Positions 1 through 10,960 of a DNA stretch of 64,000 nucleotides are shown in pieces. Every line of letters starts with the position of its first letter. Position 1 is the stretch's first letter. The position numbers and the translations under genes were made by a program. Where the stretch lies: assembly GCF_024586455.1 (NCBI RefSeq), contig NC_065921.1, positions 11,625,401 through 11,689,400 of the forward strand, written 5' to 3'. Under the pieces are notes generated by a model. That model did no database searches, was not told where the DNA came from, and saw only the letters and a list, made by a program, of their open reading frames with translations. Source of the stretch: Bactrocera neohumeralis. Lineage: Eukaryota > Arthropoda > Insecta > Diptera > Tephritidae.

Positions 1-48
1 ACGCTGAATAAGCCTCTTTTGAAAGTTTTTGAAGAATTGTAACGATTG
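1..48 (+). mobile_element. mariner 3'-terminal scrap
   Basis: The first ~48 bases match the reverse complement of 2924-2960, the C-terminal end of the better preserved mariner in this window, with a few substitutions. The transposase sense strand here is +, opposite to that copy. Only this tail lies in the window, so the element may continue to the left. Confidence 0.5.
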
Positions 49-2750
49 TTGTATATTTTATCCACCAATCCCCCTGTTAAGGCTACGCTCAAAGGTCTTT
101 CTACTAGCATTTATACCAACGGTAGGTGTAGTACCTTTTCTTTCATAGCCGTTCAAGTGGTTCTTAGTGCTTTCGTTAAGCAGAGAACAGCGAATCATTG
201 TATACGCTCCAGCAGTTTTCTGTATGAGATTTCGCCCCAACGGTCCACCACACCGAAGCAGCATAAGATTGACTTAATTACCAATTAAGAAGTATGCCAA
301 GTACCTGGGAGTAATTTTTGTTTTTAACTTTTTCGTAGAAATATTGATTCAGAAAGAGGGTATCGTTCTATCGGCCTATGAATAAAAAAAATGGAGGACT
401 TGAATGAATCTCAATTAAAAAATCAGCATGAAAGTGGTTAGTTTCTGAGCAAAATCTGCAATTGGTAGGGAGAAAAGAAACATGCCTGACTTATTAGAAT
501 GCGGTTCATACTAGTTGCACGGTAATGTAGTTTGTAACCAGTTGATTTCACAACAGGGTATACAGAAGTGCCAAAATACAAACACAAAGACAGATATTTT
601 CGTAGAAAACTCGGTTGATAAGTAAGCTCGGTTTGTGGTGTAGGCACAATTTGATTATGAACTAATAAGCAAAACAAAGCCACAATTGAAACGAGTGGCT
701 TGTGCGTCAAATGCTCAATATTTAAATATTATATAATATACATATATGTAAACTATGTAAACAAATGCAAATAATTTCATATTCAAATTCTTTATTAATT
801 AATTTAAATAGTAAAACAACCAATCGAGTGATCTGAAATCAGTTGCCGCCCGAGTTTATCACTCAATGTATCAGTCATAAGCGCTTCAGCACCAAATTCG
901 CAATTCGGTTGTCTTCGTCGCGTGCAGTCCACGTTTATGGCCTAACTGCTTCGTCGAACTGCTGGCGTGCGTTTGATTGGTAAATGCCGTCCGAATCAGC
1001 CGACATCAAAGGAAGGCGTTGTCTGTCGCCGCACTGCCATATTGTCTATTCCGAAAAGTTCCATGAATTTGTCGATTTCGATTAAGTAAAATCGTGTCAG
1101 TTGCCTAATGCTCGTAAACACAACTTAAAATTCATTACGAGTATGTTCGCGTTAATGCCCGCTTATTGATCGGCGTTCGTTGATTTTACGGCGTTGATGA
1201 GTTAGCGTTTTCAATCTAAAAAGTAGATTCATTGAATATTCGCTGAAAGTCATTCAAAAACCAGTCTTGGCAATCGTTTGAATGTGAGTTTTTGTTTCAA
1301 TTTTTGTCGTCTTCAGTTCTGCCTGTACTTTATTGCTCTATTATAACCCATGACAAATTAAAGCAAAATCACAAATTTAAGAATTAATAAAATTTGTTTA
1401 TTTTCTTAATTTTTTATTGTTTTTTGTGTTCCTGCCAACTCGTGATAGTATTGTGAGGAAATAATTTCCGAATACTATATGTTAATATCTGAGGGGTATT
1501 CCATTAAAATGCTTTATATAATATACAAAAATACATAAATATAAATATACAAAAGAAATATTAGTTTACAAAAATATCAAGGATTCGGCTTTTTAAGTAG
1601 GGCTATATAGAATTTTTATAGAGGTACTATATGTATTAAAAAATCTATGAGAATTGCATACAGCCTTACTTAAAAGGCTGAATATCTCGAGCAGTATTAA
1701 TGATAGCGATTTTGATCTCAAATTTTTTTATAGCAAATAAAATTTCCTACAAATTTGTCATGTACAGTTTTTCTATAGCTCCTGCCATTTACGAGATATA
1801 TACAAAAAAATACGAAATTCTTGGAAAAATCGGGTTTACAGCCCCGTACTACTTCGCCGGTGTGAGTTACGACTTTGTTGCACTGGACACTTTTGTAGAG
1901 TGAACAATTCTGAGAAATATGCGTCTAAAGTCAAATAGATGCCATAAAATACCTCTGATCTGTTAGAATTTAAAGATAAATACTAACGATTGTAGTGTAT
2001 TTTCTATGGAAAATCTTTACAGGCTTTGGTCCAGTTCTTAATGTTAATAGTAAGGGCTAAAATTTTCAAGGAATTTTTTTAGGGTATTTCAAAGGAAATT
2101 TCGTGATGGGACTGAAAAAAATTAATATTTCAAAAAAAAAAAAAAAAAAAAAACACCCTAATATACATATATATATATATATAATTAATAATTTACTCGC
2201 CTATCGTTTATCTTTCTGGAATGACACGAATTCAGACTATGAGTCCATGTGAGTGAGTAGAAATTGGCGAGACGCGGCGTCGGAATGCTTTTATGTGAAT
2301 GCGGTTTATAAATAAAAATGCTAGACATACATATTTATATTTGTGGAATAAAAATAAATTTTGAGTTATATTTTTTTCATTTCTCTATCAATTGGAATTT
2401 TCAGATTTTATTGGATCGGATCGGATTTAATATTAATATATGGACAAAAGCAAATTGATAAAATTCTTATTGATAAAATTCTCAATGCTAATGCAGTGTT
2501 GAAATCACCTCTCGCCTTGAATATGAAATATTGCCATACGAAGGAACGATAACGAATTGTCGACGCGTAGGCAGCCAGTACAAAATTTACAATTTTAACT
2601 TTTTTGCAAATGTAAACGGTGGGGTACTAGCTTTGCTAGGATCGCTTATAGCTATATATTATGGCTTATAAAATCGTCTATTTTATAGAAAAATATCTCA
2701 AGTAATTTTCTTTCTTTATTTGTTCTATTCTGCTCTTGTTATATTCGGAT
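49..2750. other. Gene-free stretch with low-complexity tracts
   Basis: No coding region with recognisable similarity was seen. Positions 840-1200 form an island of higher GC without obvious repeats. Positions 1560-1910 read like a decayed interspersed repeat but were not classified. A run of 22 A residues lies at 2132-2153, followed by an AT dinucleotide tract at about 2164-2183. The short open frames here, including one at 58-264 on the minus strand, have no family I recognise. Confidence 0.5.
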
Positions 2751-2751
2751 G

Positions 2752-2867
2752 TTTTTTTTAGGTCCCACAGCTTTTTCGTTTCGTATGCCAGAAGGTCATT
2801 TGGGACCTTTCCGCTTATAACTAATATTGCCTTACCTGACACTGTTCTGTAGGCTGATGCAACTCTA
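2752..2867 (-). mobile_element. LINE reverse-transcriptase fragment (downstream half)
   Basis: The minus strand encodes about 35 uninterrupted residues (RVASAYRTVSGKAILVISG and onward through VPNDLLAYE), a pattern seen at the C-terminal side of reverse transcriptases in R1/Jockey/Loa-type non-LTR retrotransposons. It is cut at 2866-2867 by the TA target of the mariner that follows. The same reading frame resumes at 3785 on the far side. Confidence 0.7.
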
Positions 2868-3783
2868 CAGGGTTTGTCCGGAAAGTAATAAAACTGAGTC
2901 GATCTAAAAAAAACTTATTGAACCAATCGTTACAATTCTTTAAAAACTTTCAAAATAAGCTCCTTCTGCAGCGCTGTCATCGCGATTTCCAAGCATTGGC
3001 GTCGCGGAAGGCACTCTCCGGAATACACTTGAGAGCCGAGGAGCACTTGGACTCTGCTGCTTGGATGCCCTCTGTCGTTTCAAAATTCTTGCCTTTCATC
3101 GGCCTTTTCAGGCAAGGAAACAAAAAAGTCCGGGGGCCACATCTGGGCTGTAGAGCGGCTGCGAAAGCGGTGGGATGCCGGCCTTGGTTAGGAAGCTGTT
3201 CACAAGAAAGGTGGTGTGAGTCGCAATTTCTGGTCGCCAGTGAGCACTTTTGGAACCATCTTCGCGTACACCTTGCGCGTGTTCAAGTGATCCGTCACAA
3301 TGCTATGAACCACAGATTTTGATAAATTTAACATCTGGGCAGTTAAACGATTACTTAGTCGGTCTGAGTTCAAAACTTTGCGCACACGAGTCACATTGTC
3401 GGTGTTTGTCGAAGTCTCAGATCTCCCAGCACGTCCTTCATCAGCGAACTCTTCCCGGCCCTCCAAAAAGGCCTGGTGCCATCGAAACACACCACTTCTT
3501 GCTAAAGCAACGACTGGGTAAGCCTGCTTGATCATATCAAACGTCTTTGTTGCAGATTTACCGAGTTTCGCACACAATTTAATCGCGTACCTCTGCTCAA
3601 ACCAACGCTGAAACACGTCGAGCGAAAATGTTTGTTCTGCCTCTTCAGGTGCTCGGAGACAACTGACCAGCCGCTCGTACATTAGCTAGGAACGCCCTCT
3701 ACCGAATCCAGTCGGTGCGCGCACGCTCCGAATTACAGTCGCGGTCCTACTACTCAGTCCTATTACTTTCCGGACAAACCCTG
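2868..3783 (-). mobile_element. mariner element, internally deleted, with intact inverted repeats and TA target duplication
   Basis: The element is 916 bp, bounded by TA at 2866-2867 and TA at 3784-3785. Both ends begin CAGGGTTTGTCCGGAAAGTA; the terminal inverted repeats match at 30 of 32 positions (2868-2899 against 3752-3783). Full mariners are usually about 1.3 kb, so roughly a third of the element is missing. It retains the N-terminal DNA-binding part and the extreme C-terminal part of a transposase on the minus strand, and is non-autonomous. The near-identical ends suggest this is the youngest transposon copy in the window. Confidence 0.92.
2935..3682 (-). pseudogene. mariner transposase, broken
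   Basis: From the start codon at 3682 the minus strand reads the helix-turn-helix region (RYAIKLCAKLGKSATKTFD, then SGVFRWHQAFLEGREE, a typical mariner second helix motif) and on to VPKVLTGDQK. The central catalytic part with the first two Asp residues is absent. The text then picks up near AGIPPLSQPLYSPDVAP, the region of the third Asp of the DD34D triad. Just after that motif the frame shifts, leaving the Asp and the FFLFP-like block in a different frame followed by a stop. It cannot encode an active transposase, although the ends could still be mobilised in trans by a related enzyme. Confidence 0.85.
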
Positions 3784-4030
3784 TAAGGTGCACTGTGTCC
3801 ACCACCTTACACTGGTTTTCCTTCTTAAGCACATCTGCCCAGATCTCCCGTATAATAGGACGATGATTACGGTCGACATTGGAGGCTTTCTGTTTCCTTG
3901 GCTTGGCCCCCATTTTGGCCATTAGTCCGCTTAGTTGGGAGGTGATTTTTGCTGCTTTTTCTGCAGCGTGCTGGTTTGTACGCAAAAGGTTAGTCTGCTT
4001 TTTGTGTCCTAAGAATATCCGTAGTCGTTT
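3784..4030 (-). mobile_element. LINE reverse-transcriptase fragment (upstream half)
   Basis: The minus strand reads EIWADVLKKENQCKVVDTVHL up to the mariner target site, with an A/K-rich stretch upstream. It belongs to the same LINE as 2752-2867. If the mariner and one TA copy are ignored, the two halves join in one open frame (VHL then RVASAYR), which shows that the LINE was there first. Confidence 0.65.
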
Positions 4031-4376
4031 GCATACATATTTCGAGGGGTATACAAGTATATAGAACGAGTATACTATATATGTTGATCTGTTTTTCTCA
4101 CTTCTTCTTTTTCTCACTTAGCACAATAGAATTGCGATAGAATTAAAATTATTTGAATAATTATTTCGAAGACCAGAGTGGAAACTGAAAAACGTCGTCA
4201 TCGGTAGAAAACTGAAACTCATGTACTGCTACAGAGAGTAACAAACCCTATACATAGAGATCTGAAATTTATATCAACATATACATACATACAAGTATGT
4301 GCATTGTTGAAAGCATGTTCGACAGTGACCGGGAATCGCCTTTATGAATTTGCCTAACTCGAAGCCGCATATGGAC

Positions 4377-4522
4377 TTTATAAGCGTCAACTAGTTTTAT
4401 TTATACAATTGCAAATCGAACAAGGTCAACGAAAATAACAACAAATCGAAATAACATTTCGCGCAATTTGTTTACATTAACAACAACAATACAAAAGCAA
4501 ATTTCGTGTGGAATTTCGCTAG
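4377..4522 (+). promoter_or_regulatory. Candidate TATA promoter and non-coding first exon
   Basis: A TATAAG box lies at 4379-4384. Downstream is an A-rich, CAA-rich leader-like sequence (about 4410-4522) ending in a strong donor, CTAG|gtgagtaa, with the intron starting at 4523. No start codon with a long frame occurs in this exon. Its probable partner is the exon at 5721-5837, giving an intron of about 1.2 kb. The transcription start is a guess based on TATA spacing, because no clear initiator is visible. Confidence 0.4.
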
Positions 4523-5720
4523 GTGAGTAATTCGTGCGGCTCCATTTCTAATTAAAACCATTCTATGCTCATTTACAGTTCATAGAATTGTTCTTGCTGT
4601 AGACGCTTAACAATTCTGCAATCAACCCACCCATGCGGAGAGCAGGCAAGTGCGAAATACACACACGAATGCGAGTATGAACACGAAGAAATTCGCAAAG
4701 AAAAAAGCACTTTTAGGGGGCCAACTGGAGGCTCGCAAACACACACTTAAATAAAGAAAAAGTCATACAACAACGCGCGCAAACACACATACACATGCGT
4801 AAATGTGAGTTTTTGTGTGCAGCCCGGCTGAGAGCTGGCCGAGAGAGGGCATGGCGGCGAGTGTGTGCGTGTGCCTGTAAACAATTCAACGCCAATCATT
4901 TGGTCATCACGTGAAGTGTGCAGCTGGAACGTGTAGCAAACGTGATCAAAGTTTAAGTATTGCAGAAGCCATAGCGCGAGCGCGAGCGTTTAGTGAGCGT
5001 GAGCGGTAGAGTTGAAGGCTACTTCGATGACTACTTCTGCCTTAGCTTTGGCGACGGCGGCGTCAATGACAATAAATGACTTTCGCGCGTTTGTAGGTTC
5101 TCATGTATAAATGTGTGTTTGTATATTTGTATAAAAGTAAGTATAGTATATGTATAAGGTTTTTTTTTTGTATGTATATGAATATATATGTGTGCGCGCT
5201 CATAATATTGTGCTCTAATCGCGCGAAACGTTGATAAGCACTGAGGGGAGCGTCGTTTGACTTCAATTTGCCGACTGTTGCATCGATGTATTGGTTATAC
5301 ACACACACACGCAAACAAACGTGACAAGTTGCCCGTTGCTTTCGGATGTGCAAGGCGCTGCAAGGGGTACTTACTTACTTCGCAAATATTTCAACTAAAA
5401 CAACAATAATCACACAGCACCTTTTGCACCTCTCACCGCTGCGCTGCTTGCGGGTTATCGCAGCACCCGGCAATAACAGTGTGTATGTGTGTGTGTGTGT
5501 GCTTTTTATTAATTCATACATTTTCGTTTTATTCATTTCTTGCTTGTTTTGTTTCCACTTATTTGTTCCGCTAATTTTTTTCGCCCAATAATAAACTGAT
5601 TAAAAATAAATAATTTGAAAATATTATATTGTGTGCTTGTTTTTATTGTCATTCCGCATACATATGTATTATATTTGCGTCAAACGCGATTTTTTTCTGT
5701 TCCTGCTTTACTTTAAGCAG
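4523..5720 (+). other. Putative intron between two 5' exons, GC-rich and CA-rich
   Basis: Between the donor at 4523 and the acceptor at 5719-5720 lies mixed-composition DNA with many CA, GT and GCGAGC motifs, including a GT tract at 5479-5502. It may hold a second promoter. Open frames on both strands here are low-complexity and look like chance. Confidence 0.3.
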
Positions 5721-5837
5721 ATTTGATGTATGGCGCACGAAAGTGATTGAGAATTGTAATTATGCAAACATTTCAAGAAATTCATAATATTCAAATGATG
5801 GAAAGCTCACGTGGTCGTGCTTCTGAACAATTAGCAG
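5721..5837 (+). CDS. Candidate start-codon exon of an unidentified gene (possibly a far 5' exon of gene A)
   Basis: A strong acceptor (pyrimidine-rich tract then ttaagcag) ends at 5720. The exon has a 74-base leader with short upstream ATGs, then the start codon at 5795 in the context TCAAATGATG. The coding part reads MMESSRGRASEQLA and one base more, ending in the donor GCAG|gtaagtt at 5837/5838, so the intron is phase 1. The peptide is soluble and Ser/Arg-rich and matches no family I know. No continuation exon is recognisable nearby. The next clear coding exon on this strand is at 50924 and accepts phase 1, hence the proposed link to gene A. It could equally belong to an unseen gene. Confidence 0.4.
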
Positions 5838-6354
5838 GTAAGTTAGTCACAGCGCGGATATATTTCCAGGCGCAACTTAAGGGCTGGTAATCGCAGTCAT
5901 TTCGCAAAATATTCCGCAGTGTCCACTTCGCACGGTGATTCCATGCATTCCAAAGTGGCACTCATTAAAAATTTCTTTACACATCCGTTAATCCAATTCA
6001 GAATTCTCGCTTAAGCACATTTCCAAATTTAGTTTGCGGGCCTTCCCAGCTCCTTAAAGGTCAAGCATTTTTTTTTTTGTGAAGAAAGTTACGCTGACTC
6101 AGCGTGTGAAATTATCACGGTGAACGGTTAGCAGCAATGCCTTCTCATTTTATTCGTTTTCGCAATTCAAGTTGCTGGAAAATTTTTAACACTGTTACTG
6201 CTACAGTTCAATATGCACCTGTTTAACAGCGTAATTATATAGCGATGACTCGCAAATATTTATTAACTATTTAGTGAATTTGCTTCTTTATTATGTAAGT
6301 AAAAAATTTCTGAAAATTTGCTGTTTAGGTAATATACATATGTACATACATAGA
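5838..6354. other. Intronic or intergenic stretch without recognised content
   Basis: I see no coding potential, repeats with neighbours, or structured motif beyond AT-rich runs. Confidence 0.4.
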
Positions 6355-7140
6355 TTGCAACAAAAAAGTACCCGGAAATTGTAAACAAAACGCAAAATTT
6401 AAATTATTCATCAATATTTATTTAGTCGCCTTCAAAGTAATCCGCACCTGATTTAATACAATTATGCCAACGATTTCTCCAGTTCTCGAAACAATTTTCA
6501 TAAGCACTTTTTGGATTAGCTTTCAGCTCCTCAAGAGAATTTTTTTTATCTCTTCGATCGACTGAAAACGGGTTCCACGGAGCGGCAATTTCAGTTTTGG
6601 CAACAAGAAAAAATCACAGAGAGACAAATCTGGTGAAAACGGTGATTGATCGATGGTATTCATTGCGTTTTTGGCTTTAAATTCGTTCTCAATCGTGGCT
6701 AGATGCGATGGTGCATTATCATTGTTCTTCCACAATTCCGACCATTTTCGGTAGATATTTTCACGCAAATACCTCATTACGGCCAAATAGAACTTCTTAT
6801 TGATCGTCTGTTCCTCTGGAATACATTTATTATGCACCAAACCACGAATATCGAAAAACACAATGAGCATTACTTTCCGATGATTGTTGACTTGTTTGCA
6901 TGTCAAACTCATAAAACCATGTTCCAGTGACAGTTATAATGCTCTCCATGAATGTGGGATCGGAATTCGCACGATCAAGCATGACCAAGAGACTTTGTCA
7001 AAAAATTCAGCTTTATCGAGACGAATCAAGCAATAACGCGTTTCATATCAAAAATATCCACCAAAATCATTCGAACTGACTCGCGACAGATGACGAGCTC
7101 TCTTGCCATTTCTTTAAAGGTCTAATTCAATATCAGATCA
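6355..7140 (-). mobile_element. mariner remnant (second type), C-terminal two thirds
   Basis: The left end, TTGCAACAAAAAAGTACCCG at 6357-6376, resembles a terminal inverted repeat; a related but shorter motif starts the copy at about 9868. The minus strand encodes mariner transposase text: VMLIVFFDIRGLVHN, then DNAPSHLATIE with the second catalytic Asp, then FSPDLSLCDFFLLP with the third, ending near TRFQSIEEIKK. A short in-frame loss before DNAPSH removes the usual Trp-Ile-Leu-His block. Upstream coding text toward 7140 is frameshifted and the right terminal repeat is not visible. Confidence 0.85.
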
Positions 7141-8009
7141 ATATACTTCATCCAGCGTTGCTTTAACTTCTTAAAACCTCTGAAAATATGCTTTATAGCG
7201 ATCTGCAAGGTAGTCGTCATCATTAGTTACATTACTTTTCAAGTTTAGAAACAAAACCTAATCGCAACAAACATCAAAACCATTCGCCCATTTTGCCCAT
7301 TGCGATGGCGGAGGTAAAAGCTGTCGCATTGTAGCCGTTTTCGGGGAAAGTGGTTGTTGCTCATCAAAATCCGACATGCGACCACTTTGAAGCTCGTTGA
7401 GGTATATTTTACTGTCGCTATGAAAGCAGAATAGTCATCTAACGTCCCAATGATTCTAATAAGCCTATAAAACGTGAAATATAGCAAGTGAAACCGGACA
7501 GACGTCTGGTTGATCGCATCATATAAAAATATAGGTTGTCAGACGTATACCTAAGCACGAATGGCTCTCATGACAGGGTCATCCCTACAAATGAATCAGT
7601 TATGATAGGTTAAGTTAGGTAGTAGAGTTGATCCAAAATCGATGATTTTCACTTGTAATGATAATTTACTCTTTGCAGTATCCATTAAACTCCTAAAATA
7701 CTAGATCCTCAGAGATCGCCGATCGCCTTTTGAGCTTATCACAAATTTATTAAGTCGAGTAATATTAACGCTATCAACTTCGGTAAGTTCGCCAAAGGTG
7801 TGTCTAGCGAGTTATTTAAATCTCAGACTGGCAAAAGCCAGGGAAGTAACAGAATGATTCCACCTCCCCTTTCCACATCGTGTGAACCTATTGAACAGAA
7901 TACTTGCAATTCCTAAATATTGACTTTGTTAAGAGCCAGTAATTCAGAAGGCCTCTTACTTGCAATTGCTCAATATTGACTTTGCTTAAATCAGTAGTTC
8001 AGAAGACCT
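7141..8009. other. Gene-free stretch with a possible LINE tail
   Basis: Unclassified sequence. Near 7603-7620 the + strand reads ataggttaagttaggtag, the reverse complement of the CTAACTTAACC-like 3' ends of the RNase H-bearing LINEs found at 43.8 and 63.9 kb. It could therefore be the tail of the minus-strand LINE fragment that follows. Confidence 0.3.
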
Positions 8010-8200
8010 CTTACAGTTCACTCTGGGCCAGAAAGATCGCGCAATCGCAGAAGTTCTGGTTGTTGACCAGAACGCAAGAAGACATCGGAAAACCGGCTGC
8101 TGATCTGATCTATTGGAGAAAGGGTGCCCTCCCTAACAAGCTCATCGGCTTTGCAGTTTCCGGCGACACCACTGTGATTGGGCTCAGTGGAAAGCTTCAA
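8010..8200 (-). mobile_element. LINE RNase H fragment
   Basis: The minus strand reads HSGVAGNCKADELVREGTLS, the conserved end of the RNase H domain of I/R1/Loa-type LINEs. The same motif occurs on the + strand at about 43207-43270 and about 63170-63230. The flanking text is frameshifted and not extendable with confidence. Confidence 0.75.
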
Positions 8201-9866
8201 TTATATGAGAAAACTTCTTCAAGAACGGCTGTAATTACTCGATATTTTTCCTAAACTGTTTGTGGTTTCAGTCGACTTAGTACCACTATTTACATATTTG
8301 TGCCAGTATCCGCGTTTGTCATATTCATTTGTTAGATCCGCAATATTAGCAACGCTATGTTTGACAAAGAGAATATGGGCGTAATTTCCCATGGAATATT
8401 CTAAAAATCATTTTAATTGTAAACACACCAAATTGATGATCCAATTTCAGTGAATATTTGCAGGACATTTAGCACGGCTATAAGTGTTTACAGGTGTTTT
8501 ATTTGCTTGAAAGAACTGCGACATCTGCCAACAGTGGGTCATACGATAACAACACATACCTATGTTAATATTAACAGTGGCTGTTATGTTTACTATGGGC
8601 AAACATTAAGTTGAAGGCATAAGTATTTGTGGTTCTAATTAATAACGGCAACTTGTTTGTTGTCATGTAATCTGGTATTTTTACACATTGTAAACAGGAA
8701 GCTGGTCCTAACCTAATTTTTTCTATAAACATAGCTTTATTGCGCTGTAATATCCACTATTACCGCAGAAGTTGTGACATTGTAACACCTGTTGGTTTGT
8801 TGGATTTGTAAGCATCATTGAAGAATTTTTGTGAAATTGAAAAAATTGTGTTTGCATTTGAAATTGACTCAATTACCTGCTAGCCTACACTTATGCTAGC
8901 TTTTGATCGCCAACGAATTAATTCAATTCACAAATGCGCTCTAACAATGTGAGCCAACAATAGCCGCCGTTCGCTGCATCGATGTTTATTGTTGATTGAA
9001 GCTGCAGTAGGCATACGAACCACTCAACTGTTGACAATTAGACGCAATTCATCTTTCACAGCAATTGATCAATAACAGTCGCACAAATTGACACTCAATT
9101 GCCCAGTGTTTGTATCGCCTTAGAAATTAATCGACTGCCAGCGCATCCTGTATTTTTCCCATATTAAACATATGTACATACATATCTTCGCTTGTTTGCG
9201 TGCCTGTGTGTGTATTGGCGTATGTTTGCGCATATGTTTAACAATGGCTGCGCCTGCAATAAGCATCTTAGGCGATGCTGGTGACAGTTAGTGCCCGCCA
9301 CCACCTAACAGCAAATATTTACGCTATGATAAAATATAATGTTTTCACCAAACTCAGCGGATGTACTGAAAGTGTTAACATAGGTGAAGGTGGCATTGAC
9401 TTTGCTGAAGAAAATATTTTTTGCAGAAATTATTTTTGGAAATTCTTCATCTGTTGGCATTGTCATTAGTTGACTAAAGCCTAATAGTTCTAAGTACCCA
9501 ATGAATGACACCAAATTAGCGGAAAAATATTTGCTTGTCTGATAGCAACATGGCAAATTTGTAGGGTAAGAGTTTCAGCGCACAGTGGCACTTTTACGCT
9601 AGACTTAGAAAATATTTTTTTTAGATGTGTACAAATATATGAATATTATGGGCTTCATTTCTGTTGAGACAGATTTTAGTGCATTTTAATATATGGCGAT
9701 TTATTTTTGAAAATTTTTTATTCCCATGATTACATAGCCGATCTCTAGGAAGACCTCCGAGAAAGGCTTAAAATAAACTCAACCACAAAATGGTAGAAAA
9801 AGTATTATTGGATAAAAAAACTCGAAATTATTACAAAATAATTATTCCTGCGATGATTACTTCACA
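8201..9866. other. Gene-free stretch
   Basis: No gene or transposon was recognised. Positions 8930-9160 are mixed-composition, non-repetitive sequence that could be regulatory, but nothing in the sequence proves it. Short open frames at 9275-9556 on both strands overlap each other and look like chance. Confidence 0.4.
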
Positions 9867-9867
9867 A

Positions 9868-10960
9868 ATACATTGTGACAAAAAGTTGTAAATAAAACGC
9901 AAAATATTTAGTTATTCATCAAAATGTATTTTGTCACCTTCGCCTTCCCCAACAGATGTAATACACTTATGCCAACGCTTTTTCCAGTGCTCGAAGCACT
10001 TTTCATAAGTATTTTTTGGTTGGCTTTGAGCTCCTTCAGTGAATTTTGTTTTATTTCTTCGATCGACTGAAAAACGGGTTCTACCGAGCGGCAATTTCAG
10101 TTCGGGGATCAAGAAAAAATCACACAGAGTTAAATCTGGTGAATACGGTGGCTGATGATCGATGGTATTCATTCCGTCGTTGGCTTTAAATTGGATGTTC
10201 TCACGCAAACGCCTCAATACGGCCAAATAGAACTCCTTTTTGACCGTCTGTTCTTCTGGAACAAATTCATGATGCACCAAACCAAGAATATCGAAAAAAA
10301 CAATGAGCATCATCTTGATTTTTGAGCGGCTTTGACGTGGTTTTTTAGTTTTCGGCTCGTATTTTCCCTCTATTACGAGGATTGTTGACTTGTTTGTAAA
10401 CTCAAACTCATAAACTACATATGTCTCTTCGACAGTTATAATGCTCTCGATGAATGAAGGATTGGAATTCGCACGAGTAACAGGTCCACATAGACTTATT
10501 TACGGTACTCTTTGAAAAAAAAAATTCAGCTTTATCGGGATGAGTCAAGTCACTAGTTTCATACCCAAAATATCCACCAAAATCATTCGAACGGAGTCGC
10601 GGGAGATGTTGAGTTCTTTACAATCTCTCTAATATTTGCTTGACGATTTTCAAGCTCCATATCCTTCACCTTTTTAATATTATCATCAGTTGAAATGGTC
10701 GAAGGTCGTCCAGAATGAGGCATGTCTTGAACGATCTCTCGACCGTATTTGAAGGCCTTGTACCACTCGTAGAATTGTGTTTTTGATATAACAGAATCAC
10801 CAGAAGCTTTTTCCAACATTGGCTATGACACCGCATTCGAAATTTCGCTAGAAATACAAAATTTAAGACAAATTCTAAGTCCACTCCTTTCGAACAAATT
10901 TTGCCTCTTGCCTTTGAGAACAGCGTTTCGAGAAAAACTCTTTTCAAGTTTTGAGAGCCG
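9868..10960 (-). mobile_element. mariner remnant, same type as 6355-7140, with N-terminal region
   Basis: Near-complete but scrambled. The N-terminal domain is clear on the minus strand at 10583-10819: SKTQFYEWYKAFKYGREIVQ then DMPHSGRPSTISTDDNIKKV. The catalytic half at 9912-10313 has MLIVFFDILGLVHHEFVPEE, then PPYSPDLTLCDFF with the third Asp, and ends in WKKRWHKCI. The block carrying the second Asp (DNAPSH in the copy at 6.7 kb) is deleted after LRENI. Several frameshifts separate the segments, so the gene is dead. Confidence 0.88.
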
